From contig NC_087065.1 in the NCBI RefSeq assembly GCF_963678635.1, positions 49,117,011-49,181,010 on the forward strand: DNA of 64,000 nucleotides, in the 5' to 3' direction. Made by a program: the position numbers and the translations under genes. Every line of letters starts with the position of its first letter. Position 1 is the first letter of the stretch. Source of the DNA: Symsagittifera roscoffensis. Its lineage: Eukaryota; Xenacoelomorpha; Acoela; Convolutidae. Below, piece after piece: positions 1 to 11,000 of this stretch. Under the pieces are notes generated by a model. That model saw nothing but the letters and a program-made list of their open reading frames with translations. It was not told the origin of the DNA and made no database searches.

Positions 1-1230
1 TTTATTTTTAAACGTATTGCTCAAATATAATTTATAGATTGGGATCTAGTAGACTTCTCCTTAGCATTTTTAAAAGACTTTCGATTTCCTGTTTTCATCA
101 AAACAAAATAACTTAGGCGGTTTTAAAGCAAAAAAAAAGCAGTTTCATGAATTAGAGTCTTTGATTTATTGATGAAATTACTTATAAATCTCATTACTCT
201 CTGACAGCGGAAATTTGATTTTAAGTCTTTGAGAAGAATATGTGAAAACAATACTAACGAATGACGTCGATGGCTTTTTGAAGAAAGGATATTTTTATTT
301 CTTTTGCCTAAACAAGAGGACTTCAAATCAAATCAGTCACCCTTCCAATAGACCTTGAAAAAATCAAAAACTACAACTCACGGTTTCTTTACCAGGTGGA
401 GCACTTTCGTCACTATTAAAAACACCTTTGAAAAAACCAGAGGCATTGTTCACCTAGACAAAATAACTGGTACATTATAAAGTCTAATCATCTCAAAATC
501 TAGCAAAAAATTCGTTCACCTCCATTATTATGTCATAAAGGTAGCGATATGGTGGCTTTGACAGCAATTTCTCTGATAAAGGCGGCCTTTTGATACTCTG
601 ACCAAGGGTTTTCTTGGTTTTTTCTATATTTAGTTCAGGCATAATCTGAAATAAACATGTGAGGCCTATTAAAAAGATCATCTGATCTCAACTAAAATTT
701 AACTTGGCAAAGAAAATTAATAGAGTTCAACTTAAAATCTAGTCAGATACATGGAAAACAAAACTAATTAAAGAAACGAGTATTTCAACATTTTCTGAAA
801 AAACCACTTAAGATAAGTGAGTTCGTATGTGGAGTTTCACATGAATTGTTTTAACATGGTAAATCAGAAGGCCAATAATAATCATGCTAACCTACTTCAC
901 TAGTCCTTCACCCAGTCAAAAAACCATTGGAGTTTCATACATAAGGAAAAAGTAAATTATAGCGTGAATAGATGTAGAGAGCTAGATGGTTAGGAATCAA
1001 GCCAACCAGAAAGTTCACTTGATTCATTGAACACTTAGCTTAACACCCGTTGTGAAATAAGCCAGCAATTTCAAAAACAAGCCTTTAGAGTTGATACAAA
1101 ATAATCTAAAACTAGTCTTCAGTCTGTGAGCCACTGATTTTCGCAAGAGAACAATTAATATTTTTTGGTGGATTTGTTTATATAAATTTCGGAAAAAAAA
1201 AGATTTTCGAAAAAAAAAACTTTATCGTGA
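1..1230. other. Gene-free AT-rich sequence
   Basis: No open frame here has recognisable domain content and no RNA gene is apparent. The sequence is AT-rich with short A and T runs, like the host intergenic DNA elsewhere in the window. The short frames on the - strand (around 123-326 and 493-681) are low-complexity and show no conserved motif. Confidence 0.6.
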
Positions 1231-1299
1231 AATACAAATACTTGTGAATAAAGAGTGTTCGTTCAACTGGAAAAATTTCTCATTTGGCCAAACAAAACC

Positions 1300-1480
1300 T
1301 TCAGCACAATACTATTTTTTTAACATTCAATTCGAAAAAAAGTGTGAAGTGATTCCTACATTTTTTTGTGATGAAGGTGCAAAATAATGTTCACAATATT
1401 TTGCACCTCCATTACTGAAAAAAAATTAGCAATCACTACAAACTTTTTTTCGGAATGTTAGAAAAAGAGTATTGTTCTAA
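1300..1480. repeat. Old imperfect palindrome, about 90-bp arms
   Basis: The left arm (about 1,306-1,388) and the reverse complement of the right arm (about 1,393-1,477) match over most of their length, with scattered substitutions and small indels. The core is a clean hairpin in which GGTGCAAAATA faces TATTTTGCACC around 1,376-1,408. Weaker complementarity continues outward to about 1,265 and 1,505. The arm divergence marks it as older than the palindromes near 30 kb. It could be a decayed foldback or MITE-like element. Confidence 0.65.
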
Positions 1481-1510
1481 ATGTTTTCCTTGACTCAATG
1501 AGAAATAAAA

Positions 1511-1591
1511 AATTTAGAATTTTAATTCAAAAGATTTCGCACAAGATGATGCTCAAATTGTGCGAAAACGTTTGAATTAACATTTTAAATT
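1511..1591. repeat. Inverted repeat, 34-bp arms with 13-nt loop
   Basis: The left arm at 1,511-1,544 ends in TTTCGCACAA and pairs with a right arm at 1,558-1,591 that begins TTGTGCGAAA. There are about five mismatches over 34 bp. It follows directly on the outer edge of the larger palindrome and may be part of the same decayed element. Confidence 0.6.
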
Positions 1592-1739
1592 TCTTGTAGC
1601 CATTTTTATTAAAGAGAAAATTCATAGGTTGAAATTTTTCTTTTATTGAAATTTCTGTTTGCCTGAAATTCTTCGAAAACAAATGAAAATTAATTCCGTT
1701 TTTAATCGTAAGACAAAGAGAAAAACTGTTTGGTTACTC

Positions 1740-2262
1740 TCGCAGTTTGCTATGGATGATATCGATATTTTTCCATATGGATTGATAGTTTTTCTTTTTT
1801 AAACATGACAAAAAAATTTTGACGAAAGGAACAGAATCGAAAAGCTGTCCTGCAAAAACGAGAAAAAAAAGACTCAAAAATTTTTTAGATGCTGTATCCG
1901 ATATACTGCTACAATTCCCCACAACAAACAACAATACAACAGAAGATGACAATCTCAAAAACAAAAAACTGTGACAAATGATGACCGCAAACTGCATTCA
2001 CTGACAGTTATTGCTACTCCCGAAGCAGAGCAAATTATAACCAGCATCAAAAGCGAAGGAATAATTCTTTATAACAGGACGGTGTTTCCCAAGGGATGCT
2101 TTACAAGGTCTACTACTACTACTAGGTCTCATAGAGCCAAAAACATTTGATCTAAGCAAGCCAAAATCAAATTGTCTAATTTGGTTTTGCATGCAACGAT
2201 ATCGCAGCAATTCTCCAATTAACGGAAGACATTTAACCCAACGTGAGACCTTTTCCAGGCCG
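1740..2262 (+). repeat. Left half of a dispersed LINE-like repeat split by the retrotransposon
   Basis: This segment is recognisably related to 30,750-31,070, 32,330-32,690, 33,650-34,000 and 35,057-35,392. Shared blocks include one encoding the degenerate peptide DRKLHSLTVIA (about 1,980-2,015), the stretch ending AAAAGCGAAGGAA (near 2,060), and the AACGTGAGACC block (near 2,240). The relatives continue with sequence that here resumes only at about 22,948, so the 20.7-kb element inserted inside this repeat. Read on the + strand it resembles an eroded ORF1-type coding module, with stops and frameshifts. A CTACTACTACTACT microsatellite lies near 2,110. Confidence 0.7.
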
Positions 2263-2285
2263 GACTGCAGTAGACGAATGTTACA
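2263..2285 (+). repeat. Remnant of the 5' LTR (last 23 bp)
   Basis: The sequence beginning GACTGCAGTAGACGAATG and ending TTACA is identical to the extreme right end of the element at 22,925-22,947. It ends in CA, as LTRs do, and lies 11 nt before a TGG primer-binding-site-like sequence. Sequence upstream of it matches host repeat and not the 3' LTR. Related uninterrupted repeats carry about 80-100 bp of host sequence that is missing here, so one deletion may have removed host flank and most of the LTR together. Confidence 0.7.
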
Positions 2286-2296
2286 TAGTGTTTTTA

Positions 2297-2314
2297 TGGC
2301 GCTCCTGGGTGTTT
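2297..2314 (+). other. Probable tRNA primer-binding site
   Basis: TGGCGCTCCTGGGTGTTT begins with TGG, complementary to the CCA tail of a tRNA. The TGGCGC start resembles the lysine-tRNA type of primer site known from gypsy elements and retroviruses. It sits just inside the 5' LTR remnant, where a PBS is expected. The exact primer tRNA is not identified. Confidence 0.55.
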
Positions 2315-2502
2315 ACGACATCAAGACTACGGAGTCGAACCCACTTGAGACAGCTTCGGGCTGAATGCCCATTCTAGAGTACCGGCGGTACGGTTCGACA
2401 GGAACGTGCAAACCTTCCGGTTGTACCGTGATAGCTTTTTAAGAAAACTCGAGAAAATTTCCTGGTACGCTCTCCGAACGAGGCTTAGCTAACCGAGTAA
2501 AG

Positions 2503-2612
2503 GGGGGCAACTAGGGGGACAAAAACACGAGCAAAAAGACAAAAAGCAAAACAAAAACCAAAAAAGAATAGAAAAAGGAACAAAAACCATAAAACGAAAA
2601 AAGACAGTGACT
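2503..2612 (+). other. A-rich polypurine leader segment
   Basis: Just after a G-rich stretch, about 100 nt consist almost only of A, C and G (many AAAAC and AAAAAG units) with very few T residues on the + strand. It lies in the untranslated leader. No reading frame or known signal was recognised. Confidence 0.5.
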
Positions 2613-2762
2613 TTGACACCAGATTAGTTGGATCAAACCTTTATATTAATTAAATAGTATACCCATACTGTTTTACAAGTTCGATCGTTTCGATCAACCT
2701 AGCAATTTAAACCAGTAAACTGAAGAAAGTGCCCGAAGTGGGGCGTGGTCAAAGGTTTTCAG

Positions 2763-2972
2763 ATAGCTTGGAACTTAGCTGGACCAATAGGAGAATTAAC
2801 TGGAAGAGGTGACCAGCCGAGTGGGAAAGTGGCTCAGGGACACTTGAATTGAACCAATAGGAGACTTGACTGGAAGAGGTGACCAGCCGAGTGGGAAAGT
2901 GGTTCAGGGACATTTGAGCTGAACCAATAGGAGACTGGACTGGAACAGGTGACCAGTCGAGGGGGAAAGCAG
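2763..2972 (+). repeat. Three tandem 70-bp repeats in the retrotransposon leader
   Basis: The block ACCAATAGGAGA occurs at 2,783, 2,853 and 2,923, a strict 70-bp period. Each unit also carries TGGAAGAGGTGACCAG and GAGTGGGAAAGTGG, with a few substitutions between units. ACCAATAG contains an inverted CCAAT-like motif. In the Drosophila gypsy element, tandem repeats in the same leader position bind a protein and act as an insulator; a similar role here is only an analogy. Confidence 0.8.
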
Positions 2973-3796
2973 CCAAGAAGGATTTGGCAATTCTCGAGTT
3001 CTCAAGTTGGGCAGAACGGGTATCGTTAGAATCCACATTACATTATAGGAGATAAGTGTAAAATTGGATAAGCGAAATCCCCCAGTTTTGAGGAACGTTT
3101 TTACTTGAGCAGGCCTGGAAACAGGTCTACGGTTTTCTCTTGAGAGGTTTAGCACCCGGCGCTTAAAGTAATTTTTAGGCTTAAGAAGGGGGGCTAGAAA
3201 GGGGGGAGGTTAGACGGGGGACTGGTTAAGTTAGAGGTTGGCGGTTGTAAATTGTAAAAAGGGGGAAATTAGAGTAACTAATTAGTCGACATCGTTGACT
3301 TAGTTACATTAGAAATTAACACACGTTGGTAATATTAGGTGGAGATCGAAATTTGAACTCGAGTTAAGACTGGTACGCTGGTTGGTTTGGTAGGGGGGAC
3401 CGGATATAGACAGCTTTTGTGATACCCCATAAGATCACTAGTGGGGGGAGGAAAACGCGTGGCAATTAGGTACCAGACATTTTTTTTTTAGACGAAAGGT
3501 AGACATTGGTTACCTTTGAATTTCAGGTGGGCTCATTTTTCTGTTTTTATTATTTTTTTTACTTAGATTTTTGTTGCATTTTAGTGAGGATTTGTGTTTG
3601 GTTTAATACGAACAGGTGATCACAAGATACCTGCGCACCTACATTGAAATAGAAACAACCAAAAAGAAGAGGGGGGTCAGCATTTGGCTTTTAAGAGAGG
3701 GTTTTTGGGAAAATTTTACTAGAGCTTGAGTGGTGGTACAAGGTACGGTGATTCAAGAAGACCCTACAACGAGGAAGACACTCCGTGACGAGTCTT

Positions 3797-4568
3797 GGGA
3801 CAGTACCGAAGAAGTCTTGGGACAGAGCAGTCTTGGGACAGTGGTCTTGGGACAGGGTCTTGGGACAGTGGTCTTGGGACAGGGTCTTGGGACAGTGGTC
3901 TTGGGACAGGGTCTTGGGACAGTGGTCTTGGGACAGGGTCTTGGGACAAGGGTCTTGGGACAGGGTCTTGGGACAGGGTCTTGGGACAGTGGTCTTGGGA
4001 CAGGGTCTTGGGACAGGGTCTTGGGACAGTGGTCTTGGGACAGGGTCTTGGGACAGGGGTCTTGGGACAGTGGTCTTGGGACAGGGTCTTGGGACAGTGG
4101 TCTTGGGACAGGGTCTTGGGACAGTGGTCTTGGGACACTGGTCTTGGGACAGTAGTCTTGGGACACTAGTCTTGGGACACTAGCCTTGGGACACTGGTCT
4201 TGGGACACTGGTCTTGGGACAGTAGTCTTGGGACACTAGCCTTGGGACAGTAGTCTTGGGACACCAGCCTTGGGACACTGGTCTTAGGACACTACCCTTG
4301 GGACACTAGTCTTGGGACAGTAGTCTTGGGACACTAGCCTTGGGACACTAGTCTTGGGACAGTAGTCTTGGGACACTAGCCTTGGGACACTGGTCTTGGG
4401 ACACTACCCTTGGGACACTAGTCTTGGGACAGTAGTCTTGGGACAGTAGTCTTGGGACACTAGCCTTGGGACACTAGTCTTGGGACAGTAGTCTTGGGAC
4501 ACTAGTCTTGGGACAGTAGTCTTGGAACAGTGGCCTTGGTACAAGGGTCTTAGGACACTAGCGGAGAG
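3797..4568 (+). repeat. CTTGGGACA minisatellite in the 5' leader
   Basis: About 55 copies of GTCTTGGGACA follow one another. In the first half, 13-bp and 14-bp spacings mix (GTCTTGGGACAGG and GTCTTGGGACAGTG alternate, giving a 27-bp higher-order unit). In the second half the spacing is almost uniformly 14 bp, with CTA, GTA and CTG variants and GCCTTGGG substitutions. Isolated copies trail on to about 4,597. Several frames are open right through it on both strands, but these are repeat artefacts. It lies between the primer site and gag. Confidence 0.92.
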
Positions 4569-4837
4569 TACTGTGATAGTGACGAATAGTCTTGGGACGG
4601 TATAGAAATTGAAGTCAAATTACAACAAGTGCGTTTTAAGACAGAATAAGACAAATCGAAATAGGTAGGGTTAAGACCAAATTAAGGAAAATTTTTCGGA
4701 GGTTTTAGAAAGAGAATTGGATAAGGTTTTTAACACGTTGTACAGAATTTGTTACCACAAAAAATATTTTTTTTACCCTTAGAATAGAATCGTGTATATA
4801 ATAAAATTGTAAATAGAAGCAGTTGTAAATAGAAATA

Positions 4838-7800
4838 ATGAGGCGGAGTAGGGTACCGGTGCTCGAAAAAAGGTCAAGTGGATCAAACACGAAATATAAT
4901 TCATCGCTGCGCGGAACGACATCAACGGGCCCAAAGATAACGAAGACGAACTTTTCAGTTAACATGGTCAGCACAAGGAGTACAGCGGAGAACAGGGCGA
5001 AAGAGGGCACGGAAGGGGAGCGAGTAGAACCCACCATCGAGATTGATCTAGAGACACCCGATCAAAGTGTGGATGAAACAAGGAAGATGGCGACAGAGTC
5101 AACTCCAATGCCCAATGCAGAGGAACCGAACCAGAAACCCATAGAGTTCTCACCGATAGATGACGCGGAAGATGCAATAGGCAACACCGAAGAAACGGTG
5201 AAAGAAGACTCTCAAGTAAAGAGGACATCTTTTACGGAAAAATTGGGAATAATGTTCGGAATAAAAACAAAAGAAAACGTGACTGAAGAACCAAAAGCAG
5301 AAAGAGCACGAACATTTGGGACAGTGAGCACGAAGACCTCAGAAGCCAATCCAAGAGAGGAACAAGCTAAAGCAGAGGCTACGGCCGAAGAGAGACCGAC
5401 AGCTGACCATGAAGAGACTACCATTGAGCTGGGTGACTTGTTGGCGAAATTAAATCAGATTGACAAAAGACTTAAGCACAGTGAAGAAGACAGAGAGGTG
5501 ATAAAAAAGGAGATAAGATACAACAAGCACGAGTATCTAGACAGTTATTTTAACCTAGCTAAGGCAACAGATGAGAGACTCAAGGAAATGTCAGATAAGG
5601 TAGAAGCCACCAATGAAGAACGAGAAAAGAACATCAAAACAGACATGCAACAGTTGAAGAACCGATATGATGATGTCAACAGCAAATTAGGGAGCCTGGA
5701 AAGGAGAATGGACACAATGAGCAAGAGTCAAGCCGAGAGTTCGTGTGCAATACAGGCGAAGTTGGATGCAATCTTGAGAGGTTCTACTCCACAAGAAAGA
5801 CCGGCAGCGGATCGTACGCAAGGCACCAGAGTTGACTTTGTAGAACCACAAAGGAACAAACGGCAATCGACACCGTTGCCCTTAACCAGGGATGCGATAA
5901 GCATAGCACCAACAGCTGCGAAAACAATAATGAAGAATGGAACGTCGAATACAACGACTGCTCCGGGAGATTCAACAGCTAACAGCAACACAGGACCGGA
6001 TGCTATGACATGGGCCAGCACTTGGGAGATGATGAACAGGACTCTAGAGGCCTTCGCCACGAGGAACACTGACTCGAGCGACAGGAGAGAGGGAAAATCA
6101 AGAAAGACATTCAAGAAGCCAAAAGAATTCAAAGACGACTCCGATGGATGCATTGACACTTGGGTGGAAGTGATGAGATTACATCTAGAACAAGATAACT
6201 TGAGTGACGAAAGACAAGCATGTACAGCCATACTGAGCAACTTGGAAGGAACGGCATTAAAATGCGTGGTCGCAAAGAAGGAGGAAGAACGCGACACTGC
6301 GGACAAGATCTTCGAGATATTGCTGAATCGATTCGGGTCAGGCATGAAGGGTCACCAAGCGATGATGCGATTTGAAAAGAGAAGGCAGAGGGACGACGAG
6401 TCAATAGATCGGTTCCTAGATGACCTCGAGAGCTTGAGAAGGAGGAGTGACCCAGAGGAGTCGACAAATAGACGGAAATTTAGCATTGCCTCGAAGTTCA
6501 TCGATGGGGTGAAAAGTGATGACTTAAGGACAATGTTAGCAACATACTACACATTGTCGAAGGACAGCGCACCCACCCCAGAGGAAATGAGACAGAAATC
6601 AAGAGAATACATGCTGATGAAACCTAAGAAGTACTCATATTCTGAAAACAGGAACACGCAAGGGGGAAGCCAACCCCAGAGGTCATCATGGTACAAACCT
6701 AGAGATGATATGGACAAGCGCAGATCATGCGCGAACTGCGGGTCAGCGGATCATCATGTGGCTGACTGCACAACGTACAAACAAGGCATGAAGAGCCTAG
6801 GTTATGCACCGGATGAGGAGGATATGAGTCAGATGGAGGAACACGAGTACTATAATGGCTTAATCATCAAGATAGGCGCCAGATGCTTCTTCTGTAACCA
6901 GGAGGGGCACTTCAGAATGGATTGTCCCTTGTTCTGGGAAGCGGTCAAGGACCAGAATCACCCCAAACATAAGTTGGCATTAGCGGCGGTGCAGAATCAG
7001 CGGAACAGGCAAAACGAGTTTGAATCTAGGAACTTGGGGGCACCAAACACCGAATTGCCGACGAAGACAGTGAAAGCTGTTACACATGTTAGCGGTGCGT
7101 TAGAGTCCGCGGCCGGAAGCTCTCTAGAGATAAATTATGAGAAAGCGGCGACGGAAGCAATTGCCAAAGTGAAAAAAGATCTGGCTGCGAAAGAAATAGA
7201 GCAACGACTAAAGTTGGAGATCGAAAGACAGAATTTTAACGAAGCATTAACCGGATCGAACTCAATACCAGAGGCTAGAACGGGCTCAATGAAGACCGGG
7301 AATTGTAACACCGTGAAAATGGTGACAGGTAAACCTTTTGGAATATCGAAAATCGGAGCAAGAATAATGTCGATAATCACAGTGGGCGGACACGAGGTAA
7401 CCAGAAACTTGAGCGAGCCGAGCGACCAGACGATAATGCACATTGACGTGTATGCAGACTACTTGAGTGGAATAAGTCCACAAACGACTTCCAGAGCGCT
7501 CAGGGCACTACTCACGAGAGGGGGCAGCAAGTCGGCACGTGTTGATAATAGGTACACTGAAGCTTATGGTCCACACGAGGTCATGCTAAATATAGATGGA
7601 ATCAACATCTATACCAAGACGATGATAACATGCGACGAAGACCTAATTGGACAAATCTATGTAGGGAAAGAGGAATTGAAAGTAAGATCGATTGGACACT
7701 GTGCTATGCTTGAAGAAGATGCAATGCACATCGGGACGGAAGCAGACATGACAGGGCACGTGCTAGACATAAATGGCAAAAAGACTCAGTTACGTGGATT

Positions 7801-8062
7801 ACTTGACACGGGAGCAGTCTTGAGCGTCATACCAATCGAAACATGGGAAAAGATGGGCTTTGACAAAGGTGACTTGATAGACTCGAGAATACGGCTGTCA
7901 GCTGCAAACAAAGGGGCCCTTCGGGTGTTGGGCAGGACGCCGATAATAGCCCTCAATTTGGGGGAACGTAACCTGTGGATGAGCTTCATCGTGGTAGAAA
8001 ACCTAGATGAATCTGACCAATTCATTTTGGGCAGAGAGACTTCATCAGGAATTTCGACGTAA
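4838..8062 (+). CDS. gag-pro: Gag-protease polyprotein of Ty3/gypsy element
   Basis: This 1,074-codon frame encodes the structural protein and the aspartic protease of the element. Residues about 40-200 are acidic and low-complexity, and 203-300 form a likely coiled coil rich in E, K and R heptads. Two CCHC nucleic-acid-binding knuckles (CX2CX4HX4C) start at residues 631 and 683. The protease active site LDTGA is around residue 990. The first ATG is at 4,838; another, at residue 43 (MVSTRSTAENRAKEG), opens the acidic region and is an alternative start. The frame ends shortly after the protease domain because of a frame change in an AG dinucleotide run near 8,032-8,040. Family-typical protease-to-RT linker sequence continues in the pol frame from about 8,038. 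Whether the change is a disabling mutation or a programmed shift cannot be decided from one copy; mutation is favoured, since no slippery site or pseudoknot was recognised. Confidence 0.9.
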   Translation: MRRSRVPVLEKRSSGSNTKYNSSLRGTTSTGPKITKTNFSVNMVSTRSTAENRAKEGTEGERVEPTIEIDLETPDQSVDETRKMATESTPMPNAEEPNQKPIEFSPIDDAEDAIGNTEETVKEDSQVKRTSFTEKLGIMFGIKTKENVTEEPKAERARTFGTVSTKTSEANPREEQAKAEATAEERPTADHEETTIELGDLLAKLNQIDKRLKHSEEDREVIKKEIRYNKHEYLDSYFNLAKATDERLKEMSDKVEATNEEREKNIKTDMQQLKNRYDDVNSKLGSLERRMDTMSKSQAESSCAIQAKLDAILRGSTPQERPAADRTQGTRVDFVEPQRNKRQSTPLPLTRDAISIAPTAAKTIMKNGTSNTTTAPGDSTANSNTGPDAMTWASTWEMMNRTLEAFATRNTDSSDRREGKSRKTFKKPKEFKDDSDGCIDTWVEVMRLHLEQDNLSDERQACTAILSNLEGTALKCVVAKKEEERDTADKIFEILLNRFGSGMKGHQAMMRFEKRRQRDDESIDRFLDDLESLRRRSDPEESTNRRKFSIASKFIDGVKSDDLRTMLATYYTLSKDSAPTPEEMRQKSREYMLMKPKKYSYSENRNTQGGSQPQRSSWYKPRDDMDKRRSCANCGSADHHVADCTTYKQGMKSLGYAPDEEDMSQMEEHEYYNGLIIKIGARCFFCNQEGHFRMDCPLFWEAVKDQNHPKHKLALAAVQNQRNRQNEFESRNLGAPNTELPTKTVKAVTHVSGALESAAGSSLEINYEKAATEAIAKVKKDLAAKEIEQRLKLEIERQNFNEALTGSNSIPEARTGSMKTGNCNTVKMVTGKPFGISKIGARIMSIITVGGHEVTRNLSEPSDQTIMHIDVYADYLSGISPQTTSRALRALLTRGGSKSARVDNRYTEAYGPHEVMLNIDGINIYTKTMITCDEDLIGQIYVGKEELKVRSIGHCAMLEEDAMHIGTEADMTGHVLDINGKKTQLRGLLDTGAVLSVIPIETWEKMGFDKGDLIDSRIRLSAANKGALRVLGRTPIIALNLGERNLWMSFIVVENLDESDQFILGRETSSGIST

Positions 8063-8082
8063 CGATAGATCTAAATAATGCA

Positions 8083-11000
8083 ATGTTCAGGATACGGAAC
8101 CCGGATAGGAGGTACGCAATCAAACCGGTAAATTTAATAATGGCAAATGAGAACAAAGCACCGGTATTCTTGAGTAGGAGAGTGAGGTTAAAAGCTAATG
8201 AAGCGGCAATCGTAAGCTTGAGGATGAAAAATTATAATGAACTAAGTGACAACAAGCAAGTGTGTATAGTTCCAAATCCTAATAGTCAAAGCGCTGCTGT
8301 TTTAGGAAGATCATTTTCGATAACGAAGAGCGGCCTCTGCGTCAGTGTCTTGTTGAATACCCTTGATATACCGATCACGATACAGAGAGGGAGGAAGCTG
8401 GGATATGCTTTACCGGTTAAAACTCGATATGAAACAATTGAAAACTCAAAACAAAATGAAGTTGTTGATTGTCCCAACCACAGGGACAAAATTTGTATCT
8501 TGAGACGATTGCAGAGAATAAAAGATTCTTCAGGTCTTATCAAATCACTTAAGTCAGAAACGGACGATGGGTTTTCGAGCTGTTCGAACTTTCCAGAGCG
8601 ACCCACACCAGATGAAATGCAAACTGATAAACCGGTTCTGCCGGAGATTGAACATTTAAGGGGCAAACTGAAAGATGAACAGCTCGAAGCTATCAAGGAC
8701 GTACTAGAGCGGAACGAGGAGGTTTTTTCAAGGCATAAGGCGGATATCGGGTGTTGTAATTTTGTTGAACATGAAATAGAACTTGAGGAAGACGCGGTAC
8801 CACACAGGGAGGGGGCGAGGCGCATGACCCCACACAAATCGGACGCGTGTAGAAAAGAAATCGAAACGTTACTAGAGTATGACATGATAGAACCATCCAA
8901 GTCACCGTGGGCGTGTGGAGTAGTGATGGCCAAAAAGAAAGGCGACCAGTTAAGGTTTTGTTGTGACTTTCGATACCTGAACTCCGTCACGGTGAAGGAT
9001 GCCTATCCCATACCTAGAATTGATGAGAGCCTCTCGAAGTTAGGTGATGCGAAATTTTTTACGACTCTTGATTTAGGCTCGGCCTTTTGGCAGGTACCAT
9101 TAAGGAAGCAAGACAGGGACAAGACAGGGTTCGCCTGCGAGTTGGGTCTGTTTCAATGGAAACGGATGCCGTTTGGACTCTGCAATGCAACAGCCACGTT
9201 TCAGCGGCTGATGGCACACGCGTTGATAGGCGTGACGAAGAAGTACGGCAACCTGGTAATGTGCTACGTGGACGACGTGGTAATAGCAACGCCAACACTA
9301 GAAGACCACATCGAGAGGCTTGACGAGGTGTTCGCGTGCATGAAAAGATCGGGGCTGAAGTGTAAACCATCAAAGTGCGAGATACTCAAGGACTCGATTA
9401 AATACTTGGGCAGGATGGTAGATAAACACGGTATCAGACCTGACCCGGACGCCGTGGAAGCAGTCCTAACCTGGAAATCACCGAAGACGGAGCACCAGCT
9501 GATGAGCTTCCTGGGTTTCGCCAACTATTATAGAGAATTCATCAAGGGCTATGCGGACAAGGTATACCCGATGCAACAATTAATGAGACATAAGGGCAAG
9601 AAGTTCACGTGGAACAACGCGGCAGAAGAGTCATTCCAGAGAATAAAGAAAGAGCTGTGTGAGGCACCAGTACTGGGTATGCCGACTGAGAAGGGGATGT
9701 ACGTGCTAGACACGGATGCGTCAGTAGTCGCTATTTCTGGGATTCTCCATCAAGAACAAGAATGGAATGGGAAGACAGTCTTGAGACCAATAGCATACGG
9801 GAGCAAGGTCCTAAGTGACACAGAAATGAAGTACGGAGCACCGAAAGCAGAGATGTTCGCGGTGGTCACCTTTGTCGAAAAATACAGAGCATACTTAGGC
9901 AGTGAGCCCTTCAAGCTGCGAGTCGACAACCGAGCACTAAGCTGGCTGAAAACGTACTCAATGGACCAGAGCTATATTGGGAGGTGGATAGTTCGCTTGG
10001 ATGGATACAACATGATAATTGAGCACAGAACACGAGATAAACATCAAAATGCTGACAGCTTGAGCAAGAAGACGGAGTTCTACGAGAGGCAAGAACAAAG
10101 AGAGGCGGACAGACCTGAGATCAAAGACGGCTTCTCCTTTATGGACAAAGAAACGTACGACAGTCTTCCACTCACGAGATGGCTGGACAAATCAGGCAAA
10201 CCGATTGAAGATCATCCCGAATTGCCGAAAGAGCCTCTTGAAAAGACCATCTTGAAGAAAAGCAGAGGAATTCCGATAGGAATAATGCTCAAGTCCAAGA
10301 TCGTGAGGGAAACACTCAAGGCAAAAGGTTATGATCTCATCCAGGTAGAGGAGGGAACGGTCCGAGTAGATGAAGACTTAATGAGGTTGCTTGAGAAACT
10401 ATCAGATGACAAGCCCGTGATCCAAGGGAAAGGTCAGGAGGCACCGGAACTAACCATACTTCGGAGAGAAGAAACAGTGAACAATACTGACGTCTCAAAA
10501 GGAAGCATCACTGATAGCAAGGAAGTTGTGCGATCACTAGTTGAAAAAATCCCCGAAAAAATTCTGGAGCAGACAAAAGTCAGGGATAAGAAAGTAACAT
10601 TCAGAGAAGAAGTTGAACACCTGGGACTAGATCAAGAGTCCGGGGAGTGGTCCAGAATCATGGAAGAAGACGAAACCGGAGAAGGGAAATTGTCCGGGGA
10701 GCGTGAAGAATGGGATGAAGACTCGGATGAGAGCAGCGAAGACCAAGACAGTCTATACATGATACTGGCGGAAGAGAAGATAAGACAGCACGACAGGGAA
10801 TTACAGACGGATCCATCTTCAGGGACGTACAATCTGGAATTACAAGAGGTACGAGGTGGTGAAGAGCTCGAGAAAATAGCAGTTTCAAGAAAACCACTAA
10901 GGGAACTATCGTGCAACTCAAACGTCAGAACGAATCTGGTACCAGAAGACGACATGAAAATCGTGAAAAGGATGATATGTGTGAAACTGAGCGATGACAT

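Noticed and set aside
2263-2285. The 23-bp repeat at both element ends as a target-site duplication
   Set aside because: Gypsy integrases make 4-6-bp duplications. The repeat ends in CA directly before a TGG primer-site-like sequence, which fits an LTR end better.
2290-2360. tRNA gene on the - strand (GGTTCGACTCC looks like a perfect B box near 2,335)
   Set aside because: No A box at a workable distance and no cloverleaf; it lies in the retrotransposon leader next to the primer site.
3730-4208. Several long overlapping frames of SWDRVLGQ-like or VPRPLSQD-like repeats on both strands
   Set aside because: They are translations of the 13/14-bp minisatellite, open in many frames because the unit lacks stop codons in them. 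No independent evidence for a protein.
2745-4570. CRISPR array (regular repeats)
   Set aside because: Repeats are contiguous with no unique spacers, and the genome is animal.
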